A stretch of 64,000 nucleotides of DNA from JBJXHN01 sp046233135 (GTDB lineage: Bacteria; Pseudomonadota; Alphaproteobacteria; Rhodospirillales; Rhodospirillaceae), in the NCBI GenBank assembly GCA_046233135.1, contig JBJXHN010000004.1, forward strand, positions 496,001 through 560,000, in the 5' to 3' direction. Made by a program: the position numbers and the translations under genes. A model generated the notes under the pieces. That model saw only the letters and a program-made list of their open reading frames with translations. It had not been told where the DNA came from and ran no database searches. Shown here piece after piece: positions 31,330-39,872 of this stretch; position 1 is the stretch's first letter, and every line of letters starts with the position of its first letter.

Positions 31330-32109
31330 ATGCCCAGTGACCGAGGCAGCGCCACCCGACTGCGGAGCGATCTCGCCCATGGATCCCCCCGGGATCCCCG
31401 GGAGTGCGTGACGGATCTGTCGGAACCCTGTCTGAATTGCGGTCTGGGGGATCTGGCGTTCTGTTCCGGCCTGCCGCCCACGGAATTCGCGGCCTTGATG
31501 ACGGTGCAAAGCTGTGTGCGCTTCGATCCCCAGGACACGATTCTGGAAGAAGGGGACGCGGCGGCGAACCTGTATTCGCCGATCAGCGGAGCGGTGAAGA
31601 TCTACAAGTTAATGGCCGATGGGCGCCGTCAGATCACCGGGTTCTTCTTCCGGGGGGACCTGTTCGGATTCTCGCCCAATGGCCAGTACGGCTATACGGC
31701 CGAGGCGATCACGCCGGTGACCCTGTGCCGGTTTCCCATGGCCAAGATGGAACAGATCTTTCCTTTCGCCCCGGTGCTGGAACGGGTGGTGTTGCAGCGG
31801 GCGATGGTCAAGCTGGCCCAGTTCCACGACCAGATGCTGCTGCTGGGCCGCAAGTCGGCGCCGGAGAAGCTGGCCAGTTTCCTGATGTCCCTGTCCGCCC
31901 GGGCTGCCGAGCGGGGCGATCCGGCCAGCCCGGTGATGATCCCCATGAGCCGGTCGGATGTGGCCGATTACCTGGGGCTGACCATCGAAACGGTCAGCCG
32001 CACCCTGACCAAGTTCAAGATCTCCGGCCTGGTAGAGCTGCCCAATCCGGGCACGGTATCCCTGACCGACCCCGCCACCCTGCGGCGCATTGCCGAAGGG
32101 ATGGGCTGA
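31330..32109 (+). CDS. fnrL: Fnr-type oxygen-sensing transcription regulator (FnrL-like)
   Basis: Crp/Fnr regulator of 259 residues that should activate cbb3 oxidase and microaerobic genes. The N-terminus carries CLNCGLGDLAFC, giving Cys34, Cys37 and Cys45 in the C-x2-C-x7-C spacing of FnrL. A fourth Cys133 (TPVTLCRFP) completes a [4Fe-4S] ligand set. The cyclic-nucleotide-like beta roll follows, then the helix-turn-helix SDVADYLGLTIETVSRTLTK with the Fnr-type E-xx-S-R contact residues (ETVSR). ATG 31330 directly follows an in-frame GTG. Presence of the Cys set argues for Fnr and not the cluster-free FixK. It follows ccoGHIS and carries its own FNR box. Confidence 0.9.
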   Translation: MPSDRGSATRLRSDLAHGSPRDPRECVTDLSEPCLNCGLGDLAFCSGLPPTEFAALMTVQSCVRFDPQDTILEEGDAAANLYSPISGAVKIYKLMADGRRQITGFFFRGDLFGFSPNGQYGYTAEAITPVTLCRFPMAKMEQIFPFAPVLERVVLQRAMVKLAQFHDQMLLLGRKSAPEKLASFLMSLSARAAERGDPASPVMIPMSRSDVADYLGLTIETVSRTLTKFKISGLVELPNPGTVSLTDPATLRRIAEGMG

Positions 32110-32329
32110 CGTCCGGGGGCGATCTTGCCCTGCTTGTTTTTCAGGCATAATGCCTCGGTAATGATCTGTCGTGGTGGTGGTCGAGCGTAGGCCGGGTGGG
32201 GAAAACTTCTTTCCTTTGGGGTTCGGGCACGCTACCTAAGGACCGCCGGGCAGCCCCGGGGATCGGAATCCCCGCCGGGCGGCAAGACCCGGCCGCGACC
32301 GATCTGCTTGCTGCACCCGGGGAGGGGCC

Positions 32330-33163
32330 ATGAGTGTCACCACGCACACGGGCGGCCGTCGCACCACCATTCGCGACATCGCCAACCGCAAGAACGCCGA
32401 ACCCATCGTTTGCCTGACCGCCTATACGGCGCCGATGGCCCGCCTGCTCGATCCCCATGTGGATCTGCTGCTGGTGGGGGATTCCCTGGGCAATGTGGTC
32501 TATGGCCTGCCGACCACCCTGGGCGTGACGCTGGAGATGATGATCGCCCACGGTCAGGCGGTGGTGCGCGGGTCTTCGCAGGCGCTGGTGGTGGTGGACA
32601 TGCCCTTTGCCAGCTATCAGGAATGCCCGCAGCAGGCCTTCCGCAACGCCGCCCGCATCATGCAGGAAACCGGCTGCGGCGCGGTGAAGCTGGAAGGCGG
32701 TCGGGAAATGGCCGAAACCATCCGTTTCCTCAATGACCGGGGCATTCCGGTGATGGCCCATGTGGGGCTGCGTCCGCAGATGGTCCATGCGGCTGGCGGA
32801 TTCCGTGCCCAGGGCCGGGACGAACAGGAAGCCCAGGCGATCATCGACGACGCCCGGGCGGTGTCCGAGGCCGGAGCCTTCGCCGTGGTGGTGGAAGGGA
32901 CGTTCGAGCGGGTGGCAGCACTGGCCACCGCCGAGATCGCCGCGCCGACCATCGGCATCGGGGCGTCGGTGGATTGTGACGGCCAGGTGCTGGTGATCGA
33001 CGACCTGCTGGGACTGTTCACCGAATACACGCCGAAATTCGTCAAGCGCTATGCCGATCTGGGGTCCCAGGTGTCCGACGCGGCGGCCCGGTATGCCGCC
33101 GATGTGCGCGCCCGCCGCTTCCCGGAACCGGATCATTGTTTCGGCATCCGCAAGGCCGGATAG
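32330..33163 (+). CDS. panB: 3-methyl-2-oxobutanoate hydroxymethyltransferase
   Basis: First enzyme of pantothenate (CoA precursor) synthesis: transfers a hydroxymethyl group from methylene-THF to ketoisovalerate, giving ketopantoate. The 277-residue barrel shows VCLTAYTAPMARLLD, the metal-binding LLVGDSLGNV (Asp) and VVDMPFASYQ (Asp), EGGREMAETI, MAHVGLRPQ, the catalytic VVVEGTF Glu, and GIGASVDCDGQVLVIDDLLG. Length and motifs are standard. GGAGGGGCC precedes ATG 32330. It is 16 bases upstream of panC, forming a panBC operon. An AGGCATAATGCCT palindrome lies at 32143-32155 in the leader region. Confidence 0.95.
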   Translation: MSVTTHTGGRRTTIRDIANRKNAEPIVCLTAYTAPMARLLDPHVDLLLVGDSLGNVVYGLPTTLGVTLEMMIAHGQAVVRGSSQALVVVDMPFASYQECPQQAFRNAARIMQETGCGAVKLEGGREMAETIRFLNDRGIPVMAHVGLRPQMVHAAGGFRAQGRDEQEAQAIIDDARAVSEAGAFAVVVEGTFERVAALATAEIAAPTIGIGASVDCDGQVLVIDDLLGLFTEYTPKFVKRYADLGSQVSDAAARYAADVRARRFPEPDHCFGIRKAG

Positions 33164-33179
33164 GCACGGGAACCTCTTG

Positions 33180-34052
33180 ATGACCTCGATAACCGGTGAC
33201 GCGCCGCTGCCCGTCGTGCGCGACCTCGATAGCTTGCGCGCGGTGGTGGCCGCCTGGCGTGCCCAGGGTCTGCGCATCGGTCTGGTGCCGACCATGGGGG
33301 CCTTGCATGCCGGCCACACGTCGCTGGTGGCGCTGGCCAAGGCCCGCTGTGACCGCGTGATTGCCACGGTGTTCGTCAACCCCACCCAGTTCGGTCCCAA
33401 CGAGGACTTCGCCAGCTACCCGCGTGACGAGGCCGCCGATGCGGCCAAACTGGCCGACGCCGGGGCCGACCTGATGTATGCGCCGCAGCTGGAGTCCATG
33501 TATCCGGCGGGGTTTTCCACCGTCGTCTCGGTGGCCGGGGTGACCGACGGGCTATGCGGTGCCACCCGTCCGGGCCATTTCGCCGGGGTGACCACGGTGG
33601 TGACCAAGCTGCTGAACCGGGTGCAGCCCGATCTGGCGGTGTTCGGGGAAAAGGACTACCAGCAGCTTCTGACCCTGAAGCGGCTGGCCGCCGACCTGGA
33701 TTTGCCGGTGGAGGTTGTGGGCGGACCGATCGTTCGGGAAGCGGATGGTCTGGCCATGTCCTCGCGCAACGCCTATCTGACCGCCGGGGAACGGGCGGTG
33801 GCGCCGGAACTGAACCGCACCCTGCGCCGGGCGGCCGCCGACATGCTGGGCGGGGCCGAGGTGGACGATTGCCTGGACTGGGCGCGCGGGGAACTCCTCG
33901 CCCGGGGCTTCGCCGGCGTGGATTACGTGGAGCTGCGCGATGCGGAAACCCTGGAGCCGCTGGCCGAGCTGGGGGACCGTCCGGCCCGCCTGCTCGCCGC
34001 GGCCCACCTGGGGCGGGCGCGGCTGCTGGACAATATCGCCGTCGATCCCTGA
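33180..34052 (+). CDS. panC: pantothenate synthetase
   Basis: ATP-dependent ligase joining pantoate and beta-alanine. The 290-residue product has LVPTMGALHAGHTSLV (HIGH-like nucleotide motif), TVFVNPTQFGPNEDF, the pantoate-binding LCGATRPGHFAGVTTVV, FGEKDYQQL, and the KMSKS-like DGLAMSSRNAYL. It starts 16 bases after panB and ends 30 bases before the convergent gpt gene. ATG 33180 gives the family start; the longer frame overlaps panB. Confidence 0.95.
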   Translation: MTSITGDAPLPVVRDLDSLRAVVAAWRAQGLRIGLVPTMGALHAGHTSLVALAKARCDRVIATVFVNPTQFGPNEDFASYPRDEAADAAKLADAGADLMYAPQLESMYPAGFSTVVSVAGVTDGLCGATRPGHFAGVTTVVTKLLNRVQPDLAVFGEKDYQQLLTLKRLAADLDLPVEVVGGPIVREADGLAMSSRNAYLTAGERAVAPELNRTLRRAAADMLGGAEVDDCLDWARGELLARGFAGVDYVELRDAETLEPLAELGDRPARLLAAAHLGRARLLDNIAVDP

Positions 34053-34082
34053 CGGAAAAAAGGCAACGAGGGGCCTTGCGGA

Positions 34083-34616
34083 TTACTCGTCCAGTTCGCT
34101 CTGGCGGCGGATCAGGGGTTCGTTTGGCTGCAACTCGGCGTCCCAGGGGAACAGCAGCCAAACGTCCTGCCGCACGGCGACGACGAAGGTGTGGGCTTCG
34201 GCCTGACCTTCGGGCTTGGCGTAGACGGTGGCCACATGGGCCTTGGGCAGCATCTGCTTGACCACCCGGGCGGTGACGCCGCTGTCCACCAGATCATCGA
34301 TGACCAGCCAGCCGTCGCCGTCGCCCACCAGATCCTTGTCCAGCCCCTTGAGGATCTTGGCCTGGCCCTGGGTACGGTCTTCGTAGGCGGCGACACCGAC
34401 GCATTCGATCACGCGGATATCCAGCTCGCGGGCGATGATGGAGCTGGGGATCAGGCCCCCCCGGGTGATGGCGACGATGCCCTTGAAGGGACCTTTGCTC
34501 ATCAGCTTGTGGGCCAGCTGCCGGGCATCGCGATGGAACAGTTCCCAGGCGATGGGGATGTAAACGGCGCTGGCGTAGTCCTTGGTGGCCTTGGGGGGCG
34601 TGGTCGTCGGGGTCAT
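34083..34616 (-). CDS. gpt: xanthine phosphoribosyltransferase
   Basis: Purine salvage enzyme converting xanthine/guanine and PRPP to nucleotides. The 177-residue product has the PRPP loop in WLVIDDLVDSGVTARV, the flexible-loop and base regions FKGIVAITRGGLIPSSIIAR, and TVYAKPEGQAEAHTFV as in E. coli Gpt. ATG 34616 follows a short leader; the longer frame adds 35 Arg/Pro-rich residues. It is convergent with panC and divergent from the GGT gene. Confidence 0.92.
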   Translation of the reverse strand: MTPTTTPPKATKDYASAVYIPIAWELFHRDARQLAHKLMSKGPFKGIVAITRGGLIPSSIIARELDIRVIECVGVAAYEDRTQGQAKILKGLDKDLVGDGDGWLVIDDLVDSGVTARVVKQMLPKAHVATVYAKPEGQAEAHTFVVAVRQDVWLLFPWDAELQPNEPLIRRQSELDE

Positions 34617-34880
34617 GGGGCGCGGCCTCGTCGGTCGGAAGCGGGGAAGGGCGATCCGCCGTTGTAGCCCGCCGGACGGGGGGGAGCAATATGGTGCGGG
34701 CCGGCTTGGTCTCTCTCGCATTCCAGCCGTTTAAGCAAGCCTTGCGGGTCTGCGCCATCGGGGGCGGGCGGTTTCTCCTGGACGGGCGGGGGTTGCTCGG
34801 TGAGTATAGGTCCGTTTCGCGGGGGCGGTCGTTTTGGGGGCGGCGGTCCTCCAATCCGGCAATGACAGACGGGATCCGGA

Positions 34881-36473
34881 ATGCTGACGAGCAGGTTCGC
34901 CCGGCGCGGAATGGTTACTGCGCCCCATCACCTGGCCGCCCAGGCCGGGCTTGCCGTCCTTCGGGACGGCGGCAATGCGATCGAAGCCATGGTGGCCGCC
35001 GCCGCCACGTGCTCCGTCGTCTATCCCCATATGACCGGTCTGGGGGGGGACGGGTTCTGGATCATCGCCGAACCCGGCCGCCCGCCCCTGGCCATCGATG
35101 CCTGCGGCGCCGCCGGCTCTGGGGCCTCCATCGCTGCCGCGCGCGAGGCGGGGCTGGACCGCATTCCCAGCCATGGTCCCTGGGCCGCATCCACCGTCGC
35201 CGGCACCCTGTCGGGCTGGCAGTCGGCGCTGGAGATGAGCACCCGGTGGGGCGGGCGCCTGCCGCTGTCGCGCCTGTTCGAAGAGGCCATCCATTACGCC
35301 CGCGAGGGTTTCCCCGTCTCGGTGTCGCAGGAACGCTGCATGCGCCGCCTGCTGGGTGCCCTGAAGGCCCAGCCCGGGTTCGCCGACACCTTCCTGGAAG
35401 ACGGCGGCCGGGTGCCCCGCGCCGGCACCCCCCAAAGCAATCCCGCCCTGGCCGACACCCTGGAGATCTTGGCGCGGGAGGGGCTGGACAGCTTCTATCG
35501 CGGCGCCGTCGGCCAGGCCGTGGCCGCCGAGCTGCGCGGTCTGGGCTGCCCCCTGCGGTCCGAGGATTTCGCCCGTCACCGCCCGGTGCGCCGCCGGCCG
35601 CTGACCCTGGCGCTGGATTCCGCCGTGCTGCATGCCACCCCGCCTCCGACTCAGGGTCTGACCACCCTGATGCTGCTGGGGCTCTATCAGCGTCTGGGCG
35701 TGCGGGAAGGCGAGGGCATCGCCCATATCCACGGGCTGGTGGAGGCAGCCAAGGTCGCCTATCGCATCCGCGACACCAAGATCACCGACCCCCGTTACAT
35801 GCGGGTCCATGCGGCGACCTATCTGTCCGGCCAGGTGCTTGACGGGCTGGCGGCCGAGATCAATCCGGTCGCTGCCGCTCCCTGGCCGTCCCTGAATGCC
35901 GACGGCGATACGGTGTGGATGGGCGCGGCCGACAGCGAAGGCCGGATGGTCAGTTTCATCCAAAGCCTCTATCAGGGCTTCGGGTCCGGCCTGGTGCTGC
36001 GCGAGACCGGCCTGACCTGGCACAACCGGGGCCGCGCGTTCGCCCTGGACGAGGACGCGGCCAATCCCCTGCAACCGGGCCGCAAGCCCTTCCATACCCT
36101 GAACCCGGTCTTCGCCCGCCTGCGCGACGGCCGGCTGATGGCCTTCGGCACCATGGGCGGGGACGGCCAGCCCCAGACCCTGGCGGCGGTGTTCTCCCGC
36201 CACGTGCTCTACGGCCAGGACCTGCAAGGGGCGATCAGCGCGCCACGCTGGGTGCTGGGCCGGGGGTGGCAGGGGCCGGCCGACGACCTGAAGGTGGAAA
36301 GCCGGATGGCGCCGGAGTTGGTGGAGAAGCTGCGGTCCATGGGCCATCAGATCACCGTCGTCGATCCCTTCGACGAACTGATGGGCCATGCGGGTGCCAT
36401 CGTCTGCCATCCCAACGGCACCTTCGAAGGCGCCACCGACCCCCGGGCCGACGGCTCCGTCGCCGCGTTCTGA
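34881..36473 (+). CDS. gamma-glutamyltransferase family protein (cytoplasmic, YwrD-like)
   Basis: Ntn-hydrolase that transfers or hydrolyses gamma-glutamyl groups of glutathione or related compounds. The 530-residue precursor has the family blocks MVTAPHHLAAQAGLAVLRDG, MTGLGGDGFW, FEEAIHYAREGFPVS and PRYMRV. The presumed autocleavage nucleophile is Thr344 in GDTVWMGAADSEGRMV, where most GGTs have Thr-Thr-His. It has no signal peptide, unlike periplasmic E. coli Ggt, so it resembles the cytosolic YwrD group. A glutathione S-transferase gene follows 43 bases later on the same strand, suggesting a glutathione-conjugate processing pair (inference). Confidence 0.9.
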   Translation: MLTSRFARRGMVTAPHHLAAQAGLAVLRDGGNAIEAMVAAAATCSVVYPHMTGLGGDGFWIIAEPGRPPLAIDACGAAGSGASIAAAREAGLDRIPSHGPWAASTVAGTLSGWQSALEMSTRWGGRLPLSRLFEEAIHYAREGFPVSVSQERCMRRLLGALKAQPGFADTFLEDGGRVPRAGTPQSNPALADTLEILAREGLDSFYRGAVGQAVAAELRGLGCPLRSEDFARHRPVRRRPLTLALDSAVLHATPPPTQGLTTLMLLGLYQRLGVREGEGIAHIHGLVEAAKVAYRIRDTKITDPRYMRVHAATYLSGQVLDGLAAEINPVAAAPWPSLNADGDTVWMGAADSEGRMVSFIQSLYQGFGSGLVLRETGLTWHNRGRAFALDEDAANPLQPGRKPFHTLNPVFARLRDGRLMAFGTMGGDGQPQTLAAVFSRHVLYGQDLQGAISAPRWVLGRGWQGPADDLKVESRMAPELVEKLRSMGHQITVVDPFDELMGHAGAIVCHPNGTFEGATDPRADGSVAAF

Positions 36474-36516
36474 GGCCCCCTTTTCCCTCCCCCCCCCCAA
36501 GCCGGAGACCCCTCTG

Positions 36517-37137
36517 ATGGGCCTGACCTTCTATACAAACCCGCAATCGCGGGGGCGCATTGTCCGCTGGATGCTGGAAGAGGTGGGGGAGCCGTATGAA
36601 ACCGTGGTGCTGCCCTATGGCGAGAAGATGAAAGATCCGGCCTTTCTGGCGGTCAATCCCATGGGCAAGGTGCCGGCCATCAAGCACGGTGAAACCGTGG
36701 TGACCGAAACGTCGGCCATCTGCGCCTATCTCGCCGATATCCGGCCCGAAGCCGGTCTGGCCCCGGCGCCGGATCAGCGGGGAGCCTACTATCGCTGGCT
36801 GTTCTTCGCGGCCGGTCCCCTGGAAAGTGCCATCATCGCCAAGACGATGGGGTGGGAAGCGCCGCCTGAACGGGAACGCATGCTGGGCTATGGTACCTAC
36901 GACAGGGTGCTGGACGTGCTGGAACAGACCCTGGCCGCCGCGCCCTATGTGGCCGGTCCGGATTTCACGGCGGCCGACGTGTGCCTTGGGGCCCAGGTGG
37001 TTTTCGGTGTGCTGTTCAACACGCTGGCGCCCAGGCCGGCTTTCCAGGCCTACGTGGATCGCCTGATGGCCCGCGAGGCCTACCAGCGGGCCATGGCGAT
37101 GGATGATGCGCTGGCAGCCGGGATGGACGCCGCCTGA
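36517..37137 (+). CDS. glutathione S-transferase family protein
   Basis: 206-residue GST. The N-terminal thioredoxin-like half has TFYTNPQSRGRIVRWMLEEV (start of the GSH site; Ser or Asn in place of Tyr), NPMGKVPAIKHG (cis-Pro) and VVTETSAICAYLAD (the gamma-glutamyl-binding E-S/T-xAI motif). The C-terminal helical half has GPDFTAADVCLGAQVVF, the N-capping box region. Substrate unknown; it is a beta-like bacterial GST. ATG 36517 follows GGAGACCCCTCTG, and the gene is probably co-transcribed with the GGT gene. Confidence 0.92.
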   Translation: MGLTFYTNPQSRGRIVRWMLEEVGEPYETVVLPYGEKMKDPAFLAVNPMGKVPAIKHGETVVTETSAICAYLADIRPEAGLAPAPDQRGAYYRWLFFAAGPLESAIIAKTMGWEAPPERERMLGYGTYDRVLDVLEQTLAAAPYVAGPDFTAADVCLGAQVVFGVLFNTLAPRPAFQAYVDRLMAREAYQRAMAMDDALAAGMDAA

Positions 37138-37455
37138 TCCTGGTCGTCTGCCTTCCCTTGTCCCCGGCCCGGCTGATCGACCTGGAAACCTTCCTGGCGG
37201 CGCGATCCCGGGGGCGGGGTGCCGCCGGTATCAACCTCGCCTCGCTGGACGTCAAGCCGCGGAAGGGAACTCCGGCACTGGACCGGACCCATGAGTTCGA
37301 CCTGTTCCGTGACAATGGGGCCACGCGGGGATTGCGGCCACTTCCGCGCCGACGGTGCCTTCGAGGTGGTCGCCTTCGAATGAGACGCGGGCGGCAAGGG
37401 AGCATTCTGCACCCTGACAGAGGGTGTGCGGAGACGCGCAACCATCAAGAATGCG
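37138..37455 (+). other. gene-free gap with a possible frameshifted coding remnant
   Basis: No intact gene is visible. From about 37158 the plus strand reads RLIDLETFLAARSRGRGAAG, INLASLDVKPRKGTPALDRT and HEFDLFRDNG in one frame. A shift then gives CGHFRADGAFEVVAFE, a TGA, and GGKGAFCTLTEGV in another. The stretches look protein-like but I cannot assign a family, and this may be chance in GC-rich DNA. Confidence 0.25.
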
Positions 37456-38799
37456 CTACATGCGCAATCCCAATGACACCCCGACCACGGTTTGATCGAA
37501 CTCAATATCGCTGTTGGTCGACTGCTTCTTCTTGTAGCCCATCTCGAACCGGGTGTATATCTCTGGAGAAAACGCGTAGGTGGCATTTCCTTCGATCGCG
37601 TACGTATTGTCTGCCCGGTTCACACCTTCGAAAGCATCCCGGTTGAAGGTCAGGCTACCACCGAGAATGATATTCCGCGCCGCCTCGTAACGGACGGCCA
37701 CACTCGCCGTTGAGCGCACGATCGAGGATGCCCCGTTCAGCGTCGTCTCTTGAATTGACCGCTGAATGGAGGGGCTGACCAGGGTGACCTTGTTCGGCGA
37801 CCAGTGGAACACGGCCCGCAGTGTCGGACCATAGGTGTCGTTGAGGGCACCATCCGCGTAGTTGCGCCCCATGTAGCCCAGCAGGAAATCGCCCCGAACC
37901 AAATCGGTCAGATCAACCCCCACACCCGTCGCCGCCCAGAAACCGTAGCTGGAGCGATCAAACCCCGAATCGTCAAGCGGCTCATCATAGTCGCGAACAT
38001 CACCGGAAACTTCCGTCACCCAACCATAACCGGGATAGATGCTGCGGGTAACGTTCACCGTCCCCTTATACTCCCAGCGATCACGGTCATCGTTGTTGAT
38101 CGTCGTGCCGGCGTCAGCCTCCACGTCATAAAAGACGCTCCGCTGAACCCGCAAGCTGGGCGACAGCTTGGTCTGACCGAACCGGTTCTGACTTCCCACC
38201 TGCAGGAACGACGTCCATGTCGGCGTCGGGCTTTTCCCTCCCTGATCATCCGGTGACCCACGGTCTTCGTGAAGATAGGCAGACCGGGCAATCATGGTCA
38301 GGCGGTTATTGCTATCCAGCTCGAAATAGCCGTCAGACGTCAAAGACATATCGACGCGGTTATCGTTCGGATATCCCTTATAATAAAGATAACTTAAATC
38401 ACCACTAAGGTTGATCGCGTGCCGGCGAAAACGAGACCGCATCTGAAAAGCCGGATTAACATCGGTAATGAATACGCCTTTTCTATCCGACTTTGTCGCA
38501 TAGAGGTTGTCGTTGTAACTCTCATTAAGTTCGAATGTGGGCAGAAGAAGGAAAGACCCCACTTCCAACCCCTTGGGCTGATAGGCATCGTGAAGATCAT
38601 TGGGATCACCCAGATCCGGATCTGATCCAATGTCGACGTCCCGGGTGATTTTCGCCCCTCCGCTGGGGTGATCGCCGTAATCGATCCGATCTTCCCTCTC
38701 GGAATGCGGAGACGTATCAACCATCTGAGCGAAAGAGGGGGTGGCGACCAGCCAGCTGGCAGCCACGGTAGCGGAGATCAGTTTCTTGAAATGTGCCAT
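37456..38799 (-). CDS. outer-membrane beta-barrel protein of a surface polysaccharide locus
   Basis: 447-residue secreted protein. A Sec signal peptide (FKKLISATVAASWLVATPSF-AQ) ends near residue 25. A polar Asp-rich segment follows, then from about residue 80 a long series of alternating amphipathic strands (LPTFELNESYNDNLYATKSD near the start, TRFEMGYKKKQ near the end). This is the pattern of the BBP2-type barrels encoded in exopolysaccharide clusters, which may help polymer cross the outer membrane. It ends in short strands (VVGVSLGLRM) without the classic terminal Phe. Coding here is clearly less GC-rich than the rest of the window, suggesting later acquisition. It is divergent from the export lipoprotein gene at 39105. 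Confidence 0.8.
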   Translation of the reverse strand: MAHFKKLISATVAASWLVATPSFAQMVDTSPHSEREDRIDYGDHPSGGAKITRDVDIGSDPDLGDPNDLHDAYQPKGLEVGSFLLLPTFELNESYNDNLYATKSDRKGVFITDVNPAFQMRSRFRRHAINLSGDLSYLYYKGYPNDNRVDMSLTSDGYFELDSNNRLTMIARSAYLHEDRGSPDDQGGKSPTPTWTSFLQVGSQNRFGQTKLSPSLRVQRSVFYDVEADAGTTINNDDRDRWEYKGTVNVTRSIYPGYGWVTEVSGDVRDYDEPLDDSGFDRSSYGFWAATGVGVDLTDLVRGDFLLGYMGRNYADGALNDTYGPTLRAVFHWSPNKVTLVSPSIQRSIQETTLNGASSIVRSTASVAVRYEAARNIILGGSLTFNRDAFEGVNRADNTYAIEGNATYAFSPEIYTRFEMGYKKKQSTNSDIEFDQTVVGVSLGLRM

Positions 38800-39104
38800 C
38801 TATCACCCGAAATCCGAATCTCACCAGCAGGTGTCAGTAATTCACCCGCATGACACGATCATCGCAAACTTTACAAACATTGTTCGACACGCCATGTATG
38901 CCCCCAGGGGCCAGCCCGGGTCAAGCTGCGAGCATGTCTAAACCATCACAATTGCAATTTCTTTAGCGTTTGCCCCCCGACGATGCGTATACGAAGGTAT
39001 AAGAGATGAAAGGAAGGTGCCACCTTCGTTATCCGCCACAGGATACCTCGTTTACAGGCTATTTACGATTCAATCCCTCGTCACTCCATCGACAGGACAA
39101 ACCA
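38800..39104. promoter_or_regulatory. divergent, relatively AT-rich promoter region of the polysaccharide locus
   Basis: The 305 bases between the barrel gene and the export lipoprotein gene are visibly richer in A and T than the flanks, with many short A/T runs (for example around 38870-38970), and contain no gene. It should carry promoters in both directions. I could not single out a reliable operator. Confidence 0.5.
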
Positions 39105-39737
39105 ATGGACGCGAACACCACATCCTCACCCCGCATTTTTCCTGGATTTTTATCTCTGTCGCGTCGCTTGGCGGGCTTTTGCATGGTTTTCGTCACCGCC
39201 CTGACCGTCGCGGCCTGCGGCGGTGGCCCCAGCATGCCGTCCACACCCGCGCCAACGATTATCGATAACCCGGCGGAAAATTATGTGCTCGAGCCGGGTA
39301 ACCGGGTTCGTGTCACGGTGTTCGACGAATCGAACCTTTCGGGGGACTTTGTCATCGACCCCAGCGGAACCCTGGCCATGCCCCTGGTGGGATCCGTCCC
39401 CGCCAGCGGCATCACCACGGCGGTGCTGACCGAGCGTCTGAAGGAACTGCTGGTGCGGAATGCCTATTTGCGCGATCCGCAGGTCAGCGTGGAGATTCAG
39501 AGCTTCCGGCCGTTCTATGTTCTGGGTGAAGTGCGGCAACCCGGCGAGTTCGAGTATTCCACCGGCATGACCGTTCTGGGCGCCATCGCCCGGGCCGGCG
39601 GCTACGACTACCGCGCCCGGGAAGGTGAAGTCGTCCTGGTTCGCACCATCGGCGACCAGCAGATGGAATATAAAGCCAACGAGCGCACTCCCCTGGTGCC
39701 CGGGGATATCGTCCGGGTCCTGGAGCGGTACTTCTGA
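39105..39737 (+). CDS. polysaccharide export lipoprotein (Wza/Poly_export family)
   Basis: Outer-membrane lipoprotein of 210 residues. A signal peptide with lipobox LTVAAC (Cys at about residue 39) is followed by the Poly_export domain (YVLEPGNRVRVTVFDESNLS, VIDPSGTLAMPLVGSVPASG). An SLBB-type domain comes next (FYVLGEVRQPGEFEYSTGMT, VLGAIARAGGYDYRA). It is shorter than Wza (about 380 residues) and lacks the C-terminal amphipathic helix, so it may work with the separate barrel protein encoded divergently. ATG 39105 gives a proper signal peptide. No tyrosine-kinase co-polymerase gene is adjacent. Confidence 0.88.
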   Translation: MDANTTSSPRIFPGFLSLSRRLAGFCMVFVTALTVAACGGGPSMPSTPAPTIIDNPAENYVLEPGNRVRVTVFDESNLSGDFVIDPSGTLAMPLVGSVPASGITTAVLTERLKELLVRNAYLRDPQVSVEIQSFRPFYVLGEVRQPGEFEYSTGMTVLGAIARAGGYDYRAREGEVVLVRTIGDQQMEYKANERTPLVPGDIVRVLERYF

Positions 39738-39872
39738 TCGACGCCTCGCACGTCCCCGCACCTTCCCTTCGGTCCCCCCGTTTCCGCCTGATTCATCAAG
39801 CGCGGGGATCCAAGGGAAGGGAAGTGCCCGGTTGCCCCGCACCGGGCAGCATCGGGCCGAAAGGACACCGCA

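Noticed and set aside
32143..32155. AGGCATAATGCCT palindrome as a panB operator
   Set aside because: Perfect 13-base dyad but about 175 bases from panB, no known regulator with this site, and short enough to occur by chance.
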